From Pocillopora verrucosa (lineage: Eukaryota > Cnidaria > Anthozoa > Scleractinia > Pocilloporidae): a stretch of DNA of 64,000 nt. Under the pieces are notes generated by a model, which was not told where the DNA came from, made no database searches, and saw only the letters and a program-made list of their open reading frames with translations. Where the stretch lies: positions 3,159,683-3,223,682 of the forward strand of contig NC_089325.1 of the NCBI RefSeq assembly GCF_036669915.1. Reading direction: 5' to 3'. The translations under genes were made by a program, and so were the position numbers. Shown in pieces: positions 35,986 through 48,119 of this stretch (position 1 is its first letter; each line of letters begins with the position of its first letter).

Positions 35986-38089
35986 CTCCAAGCAAAAGGA
36001 AGAGATTGCTTGGGCTGTAAAGGTGATGAGATCACCTGGCGTAGGGATAAACCAGGAAAGAAAAACACGTGTATAACGTGTATCGATTGCCCGGACGGAA
36101 CTGAGCCGTCGATTCCTTGCGGAGGGACCGCCAAATATGGAACACACTTACATTGTGAGGCATGCAGGCAAGGAACCTATTCGGACAATTATGGAAAAGG
36201 GCCCTGTAAGCCATGCTCTCTATGCTCCGTTGGACGTACAGTGACAAGGAACTGTTCTGCGACGAAGAACGCTCAGTGTGGCTCTTGTAAATACGGCTAT
36301 TACCAGAAAGTTGTCATCATGAACCTGCTTTTCTATTGCCTTCCGTGTTCTGTCTGCTGTGGGGACGGTAAAGATAAGGTAGAGAAGCAGTGCACAGATC
36401 AAGGGCTTCCAAGTCAACAACATTGCAAATTCAGAACCGCGCCCAGCTGTCAACTGTTGCGGACAACTTCAAAGATCACATCGAGCACTCCATTTCTAGG
36501 AGCAAATCATACGGCAAAGAAAGGAACAAGCCCAAAGGGACAATCAGAGGAAGCTTCTTCAGTTCCTTCATCAAGAACACCGAAGCTGTATGCAAGAACC
36601 ACTGCCATAACCGTAAAACGACATGAAAAGTTAGCTGCTTCCCAGTATGGAACGAGTTCAGCCTCAGAAGGATTCCACGGCAATAAATCAAAGGGATCTT
36701 TTTCCGATAGAAGTGTCGATATTAATAATGGCAATGGTATTGTCGTTTCTCCTATGTATGGGATTCCCGTTATTTTCATTGCAATAATTGTAATTGTTCT
36801 TAAGCGGAACAAGCTTGCAAGCTTCTTTGAAAGGACGAGGTGTGGTCCTATCCTGAGGTGTAGAGACGCTGAACTCGGTAAACAAATAGAGAGTACTCCG
36901 TTGAATGTTGTGCCATTAGGAGGTACGTGAATTTGCACTATTTTGAACACGGTCAAATGATGGCAAATTACTCAGTCGTTGAGACACTTTCTTAAAGGAC
37001 TAAGCAGTCAGGACAAAAACGCCGGGGAAGACGGTGATTAAAAAAATTTATATATTTTTTTAACAAGAATTTCGTGAATGGCTAGATTTGTGAACTAGTC
37101 TTTTGGCGCTAAGCCTCAACTTACGAATAACGTACGTAAACAGTGCTGAGTTCCAAATGGAAACTTAAATAATTTTTTGTCGAGGCTTCCGTTATCAGCT
37201 TTGACTCGTCCTTGGTGCAGTCGCTTTCGTAGTTTGCTTTAAGTCCCATTTTTGTGCCGCCAGCCAGAATTATTGGCGGAAAGTGCCATTTTTGTACCGC
37301 CAGCCAGAATTATTGGCGGAAATTAGACCTTTAATATCAATCTATAGGTACAGCTGTTTCATGTTTAAGACACAGATAATGACAAAGATTTCTAAAAGCG
37401 AGGAGTGGTGAACATGTGCCTTGTGTAAGACTTGACAAAACGGGTTTCATTTCAATTATCAATTAAATGCTAACAGTGTAATATTTTCGTGATAGGTTTG
37501 GTTCTCAAACTTAGTTATTGGAAGAAAAAGTTACGTCAAAAAAGTAAATAAACATGTACGAATAAACCCAAAGGGAACAAAATAGAGGACAGTGTAAAGT
37601 AAGATTAGAACTCTTAAATTTGGTCAAACGTTTCCTAGATACTCAAACCGTGATGTTTCTCCATGACCAGTTTCTCTTCCGTTTGCCCATTTAATGTTTT
37701 GAACGTAGCGTTCTTTTTCAGTCTAACAACATGAATATTAGTAATTTTTCTTTTCCTTTGTAGTTCTGGTTTCCTTAAAAGATTTGAAGTCCCTTTCACT
37801 TGACACATATACCAAAGTGTGGAAACGACTGGACAAACAGCCGGAGGGAAAGACCAGAGGTGACTTCAGAGATGTGGCTGTGCGGTTTTTGTATTTAGAA
37901 GAAGACATTTGGGAACTGGAGAAAGAATTTAAATCATGTGGCTCTGGAAGTCCTTCAAGACAGCTTTTAGAAGGTCTAGAAACTAGACGACCTGACCTTA
38001 CTGTGTTGGAGTTTATCAAAGTTCTTCGGGAACCAAATATACTGAGGAACGATATCGTTGAACTTTTGAAAGATTACATTCATAGATAA
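35986..38089 (+). CDS. Receptor gene D: TNFR superfamily member with death domain, 5' exon unresolved
   Basis: Two exons are clear: 35986-36922, starting in phase 0 after a TTCTTTTTCAG acceptor, and 37764-38089. Together they give 420 residues without the signal peptide. The order is three cysteine-rich repeats (CITCIDCPDGTEP, CKPCSLCSVGR, CLPCSVCCGDGKD), a long Ser/Thr-rich stalk of about 100 residues that is probably O-glycosylated, a transmembrane helix at about 253-275 of the fragment (YGIPVIFIAIIVIVLKRNK), a basic juxtamembrane stretch, a short tail, and a death domain (RGDFRDVAVRFLYLEEDI, GSPSRQLLEGLE). The exon layout matches gene E rather than B and C. The signal exon must lie between about 35230 and 35985 and was not found. 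A surface DD receptor is the likely role. Confidence 0.85.
37241..37320. repeat. Two tandem 40-bp units in the gene D intron
   Basis: Two adjacent copies of 40 bp differing at two positions. Each contains CCGCCAGCCAGAATTATTGG, which can itself pair within the unit (CCGCCA against TGGCGG). Confidence 0.85.
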
Positions 38090-39078
38090 GTGAATTTTTA
38101 GACAGATAAGGTTCATATTGAAGAAAGGCGAAGAGTCGCGGCTAATGGCAACAGTTCGATTCCGGTTTAGTTTATTACTTCTATTGAATTTGTAATATGA
38201 GCGAGATCAATTAGGAACGGGTCACGACCAAATACATTTCTCACTTTTACAATTCTAAGGCGGCCAAAGCTCATGACACGAAACTAGATAGAGCGTCACT
38301 CTTACCGTTGCGAGATGAGTTGTGTTGCATGTAGCTTCGCAGGTTTTCTATCGGGACAATTTACACAGGGGTGGTTCTTTGTTGATAAAATGTTTTGCAA
38401 TGTGTTTTTTTTTAATAAAACTGACTTCCTTTTTCGCCCTATTAAGGCGTCTGTTGTCTTTGCTACGTCTAAGGCCTATTTGAAGCAGTGGCTTGTGTGA
38501 GTAAAAGCAACGTTTGGCCTTGCTGCTCGTGTCCGCTGACTTATTTGCGTGACCCTTGAATTACATCAGGGTCCGCTATTTAGTGGCTATGCAGCGGATA
38601 AATGTCAGCCACACGTACTACGTTACTCACAGGATAGACAGTTATTTGTAGCTTTATGTACCCATCGAAAACCGGAGCCTTATGGTTAAACCTGATAAAA
38701 CACTGTTTTCCGGGCGTCCCCAGCTCATCAGCGACGAAACTGATGCATTTGAAAATAAACACAGGCTCCCATTCCCTGTCCGAAACAGATTGAGAGAAAA
38801 TCATCTTTTGTTCCTTTAAGACAAGGCTTAAAGTGAACTAATTTACTGAAATCCTTAAGTTAATTATGGCGATAGGTTATTAAAATGTCAGACGGTATAA
38901 CGTGTAGGGGTTAATTAGTAGCTTCCTGTAAACTGTAAAACTAACCACATACCTACATCGTTTGCATACTTCACATTGCTTCCTGAGGCGCTGCACGAAA
39001 TTCATATGGTTAAACTGGTTCAAACAACGTACCTAAATATATCACCTGGAGTGTTGAGGTCACATAGCTGTTATATGA
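38090..39078. other. Interval between genes D and E with one possible minus-strand exon
   Basis: Minus-strand 38813-38631 reads 61 open codons between an AG acceptor and a GTGAGT donor (REWEPVFIFKCISFVADEL). A second candidate lies near 40680-40590, inside intron 1 of gene E. They may belong to one unrecognised minus-strand gene, but no chain of exons was established. Confidence 0.3.
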
Positions 39079-39089
39079 GGGGAATCCCC
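39079..39089 (+). promoter_or_regulatory. Perfect kB palindrome upstream of gene E
   Basis: GGGGAATCCCC, identical to the site in the CARD/gene A promoter, lies 126 bp before the gene E start codon. Confidence 0.55.
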
Positions 39090-39214
39090 AAATAATGCTC
39101 CGAAAGCGCTGAACGTCTGGCGTGGTTCTAACATGCGTCATTTTTATGTCGCGTAGTTTTACCATAGAGTGGTAGTCGTTCGAACGGTAAAGGATTTTTA
39201 CCTTTTTTTTCTCG

Positions 39215-42200
39215 ATGGAAGTCAGCTTGAGTTTGAGAAAGGAGAAAGGAAATCACGTTTCAGGCTTCTTCAACGCGATGTCGAGGAGATCGTGGTTTGG
39301 TTACAACGATGCGAAGACAAAACGGTTCTTGATTGTTTTGATCTTCGGAACGCTGGTAAGGGAAACCTTTAAACTTAGCATGATCAATGCACGTTCTGAC
39401 TTTCCAGTGTTCGTATAGTCATTTTTCTTTAATTTGGTTACGTTAACGAAATGATATTCGTTTTTTCGAAAAGTGGTAAATGGTTAAGTTAAATGTGCTT
39501 ACGTGTTAGCTTTAGAAGAGTGATGACTCACGCTATTCTCAATTTTGATATACGACCTCAAAGATTCATGATTCGCGACATTCCAGTAAACAGCGATCGA
39601 ATCATTTGTCCGTGGTTGTCTAGAACTCAATCATGACTTATCCAACTAGAAAAATGACGTCGAAATTTAGATTGTATGGTTTACAGTTCACTATGTTAAA
39701 AAAGAAAGTGCACAGGTAAAAGGTGTAATTGGCTTGATTATCTATCTTCGGGAAGTCCATTCACTTTCGTTTATCGTAAAAACTGACTAGACAGCATCAC
39801 ACCACGCAATTGAAATATACTGTAAATCATTTATGACCCAAAATTGAAAAATATTTATATTTCCCAATCATACAGTCGACATATGTATCAGCGATCATTC
39901 TTTGTAAGACTAGTAAATCTTAAAACACCCTTGATGATGACATCAGCTCATAGCAATGTTGGTGTCATATGCATATCCTGTCGCAAGGTAGTCACGAGAC
40001 TTAAGCTTAACTGCGACTCCACAAACCTATCCTTTTATGGTTGAAACTGATAGCATAAGGTTTGTATCGTAACATGTAACAAAATTGGACTTGGGCGCAC
40101 GACTGTTTTAGTTAAGTGTCGGTGATTGTTCAGTCGTCTAAACTTAGGTTTAATAATGAAGCTAACAAAAAATACAAAATTAAAGCATGTCGACCTAGCA
40201 TAGATCTTTAATGAAAGATACCGTATTTTCAAGTCATATATGGGTGAAGGGGTAAGTTTTTATAGAAACTGTGGTGCTGCGTCGGTGGGAGAGCATGACG
40301 GGGTAATTTAGTATTATCAACTGAGTTGATAACGTAAATTGGCCACCGTAAAGAGTTTAAAAGCTGACGTTTCGAGCGTTAGCTTTTCGTCAATCGCTCT
40401 GACAAAGGGCTAACGCTCGAAACGTCAGCCTTTTTAAAAACTGTTTTCGGTGGCCAATTTACGTTATTAACTCAGTTGATTGTACTAAATTACCCCATAT
40501 ATGGGTGAGTAATTCTGGATGGGAAGTGTGCCAAACCTGATTCTCAACGACCAGCTCTTGACGCTACGAACATGAATGAAATCAGCATGCTCACCTTTTG
40601 TTTCATCATCGAGGTCTCCACGATATGACATGTACACATTGTTTTGTAACATGATGGTTTTGCTGACCCGATGTGAACGCCGTTTTGGCTCCCACAAGTG
40701 AATTTTAAATCACGCAATCGTTCCCAGGAAAGAATGAAGAGGTGATTTATCTTTGTGAACGAGTCGCGTTCGAAGTATATTTTGAGGGGACAAAGGAGGG
40801 ATGAAAAAGCTCACCCAAAGGGTAAGCTACAAAACAAACGAATGAGTGCAATGTGGCCTGAACTCACTTATACCGCCAGGTTAGCTTCATAGAATTCTAT
40901 GACAATCGGTTGATTATTTCTTGAATACATTCAGTTACATTCAGCTGGATTACAGCAGTGTCACAATATGAATACGATTTCAGCTCTTCCGTGATGGATA
41001 CGATTTGGGTCATTCAGTATCTACTTTAAAAACGATAACTGCAATTGATTTATCCATATAAATATGTTTTTTCTCATTGTCTCGTATAGATCTGCCGTGT
41101 CGGAGGAGACTTTCCGTGCAAATCAGAACAGATACACTGGAATGGCACAACTCAGAAAAAATACAAATGTATAGATTGTCCTGACTGTCCCGTGGGATCA
41201 GAGATTTCTGTGCCATGTGGTACATCAGTGAAATACGGGACACCCATTCATTGCGTTTCGTGCCAACTGGGTAAAACATACTCAGAAAAATATGACAAAG
41301 CGCAGTGCAAGGCATGCACAATATGCTCTACAGGGAAAGCACTGGTCAAGAACTGCACCCTGGTCTCGAACACTCGGTGCAGCACAGAGTGCCAGAAAGG
41401 CTTTTATTCTTTTCCGTTTAGTTTTGCCTGTTGGCCTTGCTCGGATTGTTGCCATGATGGTCAAGATGAGCTTCCAAAAGAGTGCAGCGGAAATTATCTG
41501 AAGAAGTGCAAAATGCGTTCATCGCCCTGTAGTTATGTGCGCAGCACAAATACCCCGGCCACAACTGCAAAGTGGATTCCCTGGGCTCCCACACAGATGT
41601 CATTGCAAAGAGGTACACCGACACCCTTTCCAACCAAGGAAGGAGAAAAGGTTACATCGCCAGCATTTTTCACTTACTCAGTCGAATTTCCTAGATCTAG
41701 GATCGACCAATCCATAACCACCACCAAATCGACAAAGTCTCCGAAAGGGGGGAGTGGAAATGAAGTGCTCCTTATTCTTTCCGGAGTAGGCGTAGCGCTT
41801 GGAATTGCATTCCTGTTTGCTCTAACAATGGTAATGGCTCGTCATGGATGGTTCTGCAGGCCTTGTTTCCTCAGGTGGGGAAAATCGGAGAATTCAGTCG
41901 AGTTTCCACCGGCGCAAATCGAGGTGAAGCCAACTTTATCACAAGAGGGACTCAGGCCCGGTGAGCTCCTATATCAACCAAAACTGACTGAATAAACTAC
42001 TTAGATTTATATTTTTTTTTTCACGAATCTAATATTGTTTCTATCATTTTTCGTTCTTGAGATTGCTTTGGCCCGTTCCAAACACTACTCCTCGTTACAT
42101 GCATTAGCTGGTGAACATGATCTTGAATTACAATTGTGTAAAGCTTTCATCAGATTGATGAATTTTGTATTTCTTTGTAGACGATGTAACCTTGGAGGAG

Positions 42201-42509
42201 CTGGAAAGAAACAACATGGATTTGTTTGATTGGGTTTGCACCCGGCTTGATAATGGAAAGTCAGGTTTCCGGCAAGACTACGAGCGCTTGGCTGCCAAAT
42301 ACAAACTAATTTCCCCGGAAGTACGAAAATCCTTGAAAAATGAGTTTAAAAGTGAAGGTGGAAGCCCCTCCGAGATGCTGATGAGGCAGCTGCAAACTTT
42401 GTACCCCAGCTATCCTGTTCGTTGTCTTGTAAGAATGCTGAAAGAGATCGGAAGAAATGATATAGCACAAAAACTAAGACCCTACATAAGGAAAAATGTC
42501 GAAAACTAA
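39215..42509 (+). CDS. Receptor gene E: TNFR superfamily member with death domain
   Basis: Exons: 39215-39355, 41090-41960 and 42181-42509. All phases join, giving 446 residues. Exon 1 encodes a polar leader of about 34 residues followed by the hydrophobic core RFLIVLIFGTL, so the signal peptide again has a long n-region as in B and C. Exon 2 holds three cysteine-rich repeats (CIDCPDCPVGSE, CKACTICSTGK, CWPCSDCCHDGQD), a Thr/Pro/Ser stalk of about 80 residues, and a transmembrane helix at about 273-297 (VLLILSGVGVALGIAFLFAL). The final exon is a death domain (FRQDYERLAAKYKLI, GGSPSEMLMRQLQ). The protein is closest to gene D in layout. Intron 1 is long and contains a foldback element. The join of exon 1 rests on phase and signal-peptide logic and is slightly less certain than the rest. 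Confidence 0.85.
40248..40495 (+). mobile_element. Foldback element, copy 2, with 13-bp target duplication
   Basis: A leader (GTGGTGCTGCGTCGGTGGGAG) is followed by a long palindrome built on GCCACCGTAAAGAGTTTAAA and CTGACGTTTCGAGCGTTAG. CATATATGGGTGA flanks it at 40235-40247 and 40496-40508. No coding capacity. It lies in intron 1 of gene E. Confidence 0.8.
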
Positions 42510-42543
42510 TATTAGCGAATTGATGACTTTCAGGGGGCCCAGC

Positions 42544-42549
42544 AATAAA
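42544..42549 (+). terminator. Possible poly(A) signal of gene E
   Basis: AATAAA 35 bp after the stop codon. Confidence 0.45.
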
Positions 42550-44600
42550 ATTAACAAAGCTTTTCATAGGCTCTCTCAAGCGAGAATTAATGTACAGCGA
42601 TGCTAGACTTACTTCACAACAGACAATTTTCACAAGTATGTGGGATTCATAGCTGAATTGCAGCTATTTGTGTCGAAGAAGACTGACGGCGTGAATGATT
42701 TGATTCGTATAAATCTCTCTTCTTTTTTTTAAAGGCCGGGTTTTCTTCTAAATGAGCTAAATTGTCCACTTCACAAGTGTTTTGGATAATGTTGTTGAGT
42801 TGTAAGAAAAGGTTACACTTTGATCACACGCTGGATTCAAAGATCTCACCCACTGGATTGTAAATAAGTAAAGAGGGTTAAAAAAATCATTATATGAAGA
42901 ATAAGATAATATCCATAATTGATATTTAGTCTCTTTGTACTAATTCTGTTTACCTGCTGGTTAACAAGGGACAGGTAAAATGTTCCCAGAATTAAAGAGT
43001 AATCATATTTTATTCTGAAACAATTTAATTTTGTTTACCTACTAGTCAAACATTTTCAGGAGAAACAAAGTACAAAGATTACTCTGAAAAAAAAAACATG
43101 AAACTAGAAAGAATTCTATAGCAGGATATTGTTTTGCTTAAAGGAGAATTAAAAAACTTCTCTGCGAAAATTAAATGTTTCTCAATGGAACCTATTCGGG
43201 TGATATCCCTTAAGATATAAATTGTTGTTGCCCCTAAACAGCATTCACCTTTCAATTTTTTTTATCAATCATCCATAAATGATGAGCAGCTTTAATAGTT
43301 TGCAATAACCCAAGCTTTGCAACAACCCAACCCAGTTGCAAGACAGTAATTCACGATTCAGTTACCTCTTTTCTGACTTTCTTTACTGAACGTTTCTCCG
43401 ATGATAGTCGAGGTCTTTTCGATGGCCTTCGATGCGAAAAAATCGTGGGTATTGCACCTGGTTTTAGCGTAGATCTGGGTTTCAAACCAAGAATTTCTGC
43501 TTTCAAGTCTTGTTCCAGGCAGTCAGATGCGAAATGTTCTGAACACAGCCTGGAGGTTTTCGAAACGACCAGATCCGCTTGTAAGATCTTTGCCAGCCAC
43601 TGTGATCATAGAGCTTAATCCCTCGGAAAGCAATGGTAGGATGTACCAGTTGTGTACCTCGAGTCGTTGTTACAATCGAACGCCGCGCGGCATACCATTT
43701 TTTAGCTCGAAAGTAATCGAAGTAAATATAGTAGCGAGGGCTAGTCAATCGTCAAGAACAGATAGAAGAATAAATTCAAACAACTCAGGCTTCTGTATTT
43801 GTACATCCCTTCTTGCGTAACCCAAGAATTTAACCCATTATAGAGAACTTATAAACCAAAGTTCAACACGAATTTCAAAATTTTATTTCCTTTTGGACTT
43901 CTTGCCACATTGTTAACAGCGTGCGTCATTGTACATGCCATTGCAAAATCCAGACTACAAGCGCGTTGCAAACTTATGTTAAAAAAAGGTTATAACAAAA
44001 CCTGGGAAACAGAATGGAAGATGAAATATCTTAAATTACCAGTCTGAAAGAAAAATTAAAGTGGAGACCCTATTTCGAAAACATCGAGGTCAAGCCAAGT
44101 ATAAGAGATGCGTCGCAAATGATCTGGACATGTAACTACGTTTTAGAGACACACTGTTACGAAAGCCAAAATATTCTTTTCTCACACAATCCTGGATAGA
44201 AGACCAATTTTCAAGTATGAGAGGCGCTGGAATCATTTTTGCTTCACCTTGCACAATCTTCACCCCTGGAAAACCACAAATTATTTCCCGTGAGCAAGCT
44301 GCAGTCCTGAATTCAACTTGACTGTTTCTTGCCTTGTTTATCTTCATCCCCATAACCTACGTCACAACCTACAAAAAGAACCACTGACATTCGTGTTCTG
44401 AGCCTACGTACTACTGTCAAATATTGAGCCAATTACCACCAAAGACCCTTCATTTCCTGGATGAAAACTATCGTTCGAAGGAAAAAAAATGACGGAATTT
44501 TGTTCCATCATGCATAAATGTACGATACACAGTGAAAAAAATTACATGAATTTGGACTTCAGTTCCCCTTTAAAGTAAACAACGCGAGAGCAACGTTTTC
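42550..44600. other. Intergenic, no gene recognised
   Basis: Contains short frames on both strands (for example minus 44353-44090) but none with splice partners or family features. Possibly decayed coding sequence. Confidence 0.4.
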
Positions 44601-44619
44601 TTTGTCACGCAAATCTAAC

Positions 44620-45300
44620 CTTGCGGTGACAACTTGACCTCTTTCATGTCACAAAAATACATCAAGACATTACAGATTAGTATATCACCAAAGATTTTGG
44701 CCTCCTCTTATTTCTTAGACCATATTAAAATATATTTCGCAAAATAGTAATTTTAGTAGAGATACTATTTTGCGAAATGGACTATTTTCACCCTTCAGTA
44801 ATAATACCTTCCTTTACGGGTCCCAAAAAAACGTTTTAACATTACATTAAAGTACATTCTCGAAGATCTCGGCCACCTCCTCTTTTACTATCCATATAAA
44901 ATTAATTTCGCAAAGTAGTTATGTCAGAAAAATTACTATTTTGCGAAATGGACCATTTTCACTCAGCGGGCGGTAATGACGTTGCCATTCTCGTGTCACA
45001 CAATATGTATTTGGTTGGTATTAACCTGACGCACTAAAACTTTGGTCTCCTCTTATTTCATAATCCATATTAAAATACATCTCGCAATAATAATTCTCGG
45101 AGAGATACCATTTTGCGAAATAGAATAATATCATCCTTCCATAAAAATGTCTTTCTTTTCGGGTCAGAAATTTACTATTAAACTTTGCATTATGGTATAA
45201 TTTTGAATATCTTGGTCACCTCTTATTTCCTGAACCGTATTAAAATAGTAATTTTAGAAGAATTGCTATATTGCGAAATGAACTATTTTTACCCTATAAT
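44620..45300. repeat. Palindromic satellite, about four units of 174 bp
   Basis: The marker CCTCCTCTTATTTC and its variants recur at about 44700, 44875, 45048 and 45221 (spacing 173-175 bp). Each unit contains an inverted pair TTTCGCAAAATAG and CTATTTTGCGAAA. The same family returns in reverse orientation near 52.6 kb. Confidence 0.8.
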
Positions 45301-45859
45301 GAAAAATATTGCCATCCTATTGACAGCAATACATATTTGATTACTTAAAAGATTTAAATATGCTTTAAAAATTCCAAATTTACTGAAAACCCAAAAACCA
45401 GAGAAAGTTTTAAATACGATTGGAACACTCGAGCCCACGGTAACTTGAACAGGGTTCAATTTCCCTTGGCCCAATTTTTCAGTCATTTACTATCAGCTTA
45501 TTCGAACCATTTTTTGTCGCCTTAGGAAATTTCGAGTTAGCTTGGTTCTTCTGTAATGACAAAATAAGCTGATATGAAAACAAGGTTGAAATACTATTGA
45601 TTTGTTAAATTAGGCCTTTACGTAATTTTTGCCTGTTTCAAACTTAAACATTGCGAGGAGCAAATCCTTGTGACTATCCTTTAAAGGCTGCTTTATACTG
45701 TTGGTGACAGTTATCAAGCCTCTCCAGAAATACGGGTGCCTTGGAAGGATACAGCTCTTATCAATGCAGTAAAACCTTTTTGCTTCTTTTTATGCGTTAC
45801 CACTTTTTCAATATTGCCGTTATCGTCTTTTTTAGGGTAGTAAACACTAAATAAAAAGG

Positions 45860-46104
45860 TCACTTAGTGTTAACAACTGAGTTGAAAACGTAAATTAGCC
45901 ACCGTAAAGGGTAAAAAAGCTGACGTTTCGAGCGTTAGCCCTTCGTCTATCGCTCTGACGAAGGGCTAACGCTCGAAACGTCAGCTTTTTTACCCTTTAC
46001 GGTGGCTAATGTACGTTTTAAACTCAATTGCTAGCACTAAATTACCTGCTATACTCTCCCACCGATGCAGCACCACAGTTTCTCTAGAAACTTTCCCCTT
46101 TATT
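45860..46104 (-). mobile_element. Foldback element, copy 3, reverse orientation, with target duplication
   Basis: It has the same palindrome as the 40248 copy, with the leader at the right end on the minus strand. The flanks CACTAAATAAAAAGG (45845-45859) and CACTAGATAAAAAGG (46105-46119) differ at one base, so the target duplication is about 15 bp. Confidence 0.8.
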
Positions 46105-46132
46105 CACTAGATAAAAAGGGCTCGTCATTCTA

Positions 46133-46570
46133 CTATAAGATCGTCCTATCGCACGATATCTTCTCTTTCTTTGTTTTTACTGTGTAGCTGGTATCAAACC
46201 CAGTGACGCAAAAGTTTGTATTTGCAAGTTTCATGATCTTATAAGGCGACAGTTTGATTTCCTCCCTCCTCCTTATATCTTTAAGCTCATATAAAGGAAA
46301 TTGTAATGAGAGCTGGCACTCCACAAGGCCTATGGACAATTTTCTAGTGATGGCCTTATCCCTCCTTCTGCTGGCGAGGATGCAACCAAAGATCTTTTTT
46401 ATTTTTGCGTCGCGTTGTCGAGATGTCATTCGTGTCCGCGGTAATGGATCCACTTCAAGGTGATTATAGTCTGCGGACAGACGATACTCTCCCATCTGAT
46501 AGATGGCTTTGACCAGCTCTTCAAAACGAGGCTGCACTACACGTTTCTCAATTAGCTCGTGTATTGTCAT
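46133..46570 (-). CDS. Minus-strand open frame, unknown, probable exon
   Basis: 145 open codons follow an acceptor-like CTGATCAG just before the ATG. The protein is basic and helical (FEELVKAIYQMGEYRLSADY, ASRRRDKAITRKL) and belongs to no family I recognise. It lies downstream, on the same strand, of the kinase remnant and may be part of the same decaying gene. Confidence 0.35.
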   Translation of the reverse strand: MTIHELIEKRVVQPRFEELVKAIYQMGEYRLSADYNHLEVDPLPRTRMTSRQRDAKIKKIFGCILASRRRDKAITRKLSIGLVECQLSLQFPLYELKDIRRREEIKLSPYKIMKLANTNFCVTGFDTSYTVKTKKEKISCDRTIL

Positions 46571-47389
46571 CTGATCAGGTTTCTGTCTAGAAATCTCTTA
46601 TTGAATCACAGGCGATCCAAGCTCTAGCTGTGAGATGATCATCTTGCACAGTAACAGTCATGGCGGAATTGTAAGAGTTTGTATGAGAATATTTACGACC
46701 GCTCTAAGGAATAAAACAATCATCAAATTCTCAATAAAAATACCTCACCTTACTTCCACAGCATATCACTTGTTATCTGACCGCTTTCTTTGATGAAAAG
46801 AACCCATTCTAGCGAGTTGTCCATTTCGAGGTTTTCAACGTACATAAGAAAAGCCCAAGGCTGAGCACTCCATTTCCGAACGCCCCATCCGAGAAGCGAA
46901 AAATCCCAGCGCAAAATGACCGGGCGGCCACAAATCCAACGCAGAATCCAAGCACATATACTGTAGTTTCATTTTAATTCAATACAAACTCAATCTTCCC
47001 CGTACATCGGACGCTAAGCTGCAGTTTGCTTCAAAAATTTCCAGTTTATAGATTTCTAACAGCCCGCGTACACATCAACGAGCCTAGAAGCTCGCGAACT
47101 ATTACGTCTGCTTTGGTGACGGTACCTTCAATTCTGTTGACTTCCTTAATATGTTTGTTTGACATAGTCAAAGCATCGGAGATAGATATTAGTGATAATT
47201 GAAGAAGTTCCATGAATTGGAAAGACCTTCTCAAAGCCTGTTTCCAGAGGAGTTTCTTCGTCAGTTCCATTGCCATAAACAAACATTGAATGTGGGAAAG
47301 TTAAAGTTATCAAATAGAAAGGGCCACAGTTGCAAATCATATCGATACCGCACTGAGATTTGGGACTGCTTCCTGAACAAAAAAATTTA

Positions 47390-47827
47390 ACTATTCGATA
47401 TGCAAATCTTTTGCTGCGAATGTGTATGAGGAGGTATCTTTTCTGTGGCGAAGACCAAATGAAACATCTTTAAAAAAGTCAGAATTTTGCAGTTGAGTAA
47501 CAAATTTGGTAAAATCGGCTGCTTTTTGTGGCCCTGTACTCCGACAAGAGTGACGTGCGTATACTCCGTTACCATCCGTCATTAAATCTCCTTGACCAAT
47601 GATGTTTAGATCGACTCGGTAACTCCGTCCAGCACCTTGCTGCAAACTTTCTTGGCGTCAAAATCACCTGAGATGCAGATATCTATGACCTCTTTTGTTG
47701 AAAGACCTCTCTGAGAAACTTTAAAAACAGGTTGCCCACTTATCTTGAAGCCTAAAAAGACAAACGAAACACCAATCATAAGCAAAAAAATCTTGATACT
47801 TGTATTTGCATCCATTTTCTCTATCAT
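47390..47827 (-). pseudogene. Minus-strand coding remnant with a frameshift
   Basis: Two open frames overlap at 47606-47645. The first (47827-47606) starts with a hydrophobic stretch (KIFLLMIGVSFVFLGFKI) and ends in frame 1. The second (47645-47391) continues with coherent sequence (GRSYRVDLNIIGQGDL, HRKDTSSYTFAAKDL) one frame over. No intron of normal size fits the junction, so a frameshift is likely. The family is not recognised. Confidence 0.4.
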
Positions 47828-48119
47828 TATGGGGAAATATATAATGCTTCGTGCGAAACTGTATTTAGAAATATCTTATATGAACGTCAACCTATTATAG
47901 AACATTTATACAAAACCTCTTCTTAAAATGATACACGTAAGGTGTTTCAAAACCGTCTGTTTCTTTTAAAATCGCAATTCTGATCGGCTCTGGGCAGTTG
48001 AGAGGAAACGAAACTTGTGGTCTCCAATAACTTTTTTCCAACCTCTCAAAATTCATCATCTAAACTGTAGTGTGTTGCCTTTCCTTTTCATTTTTGTTTG
48101 TTTGTTTTGTTTCGCACTT

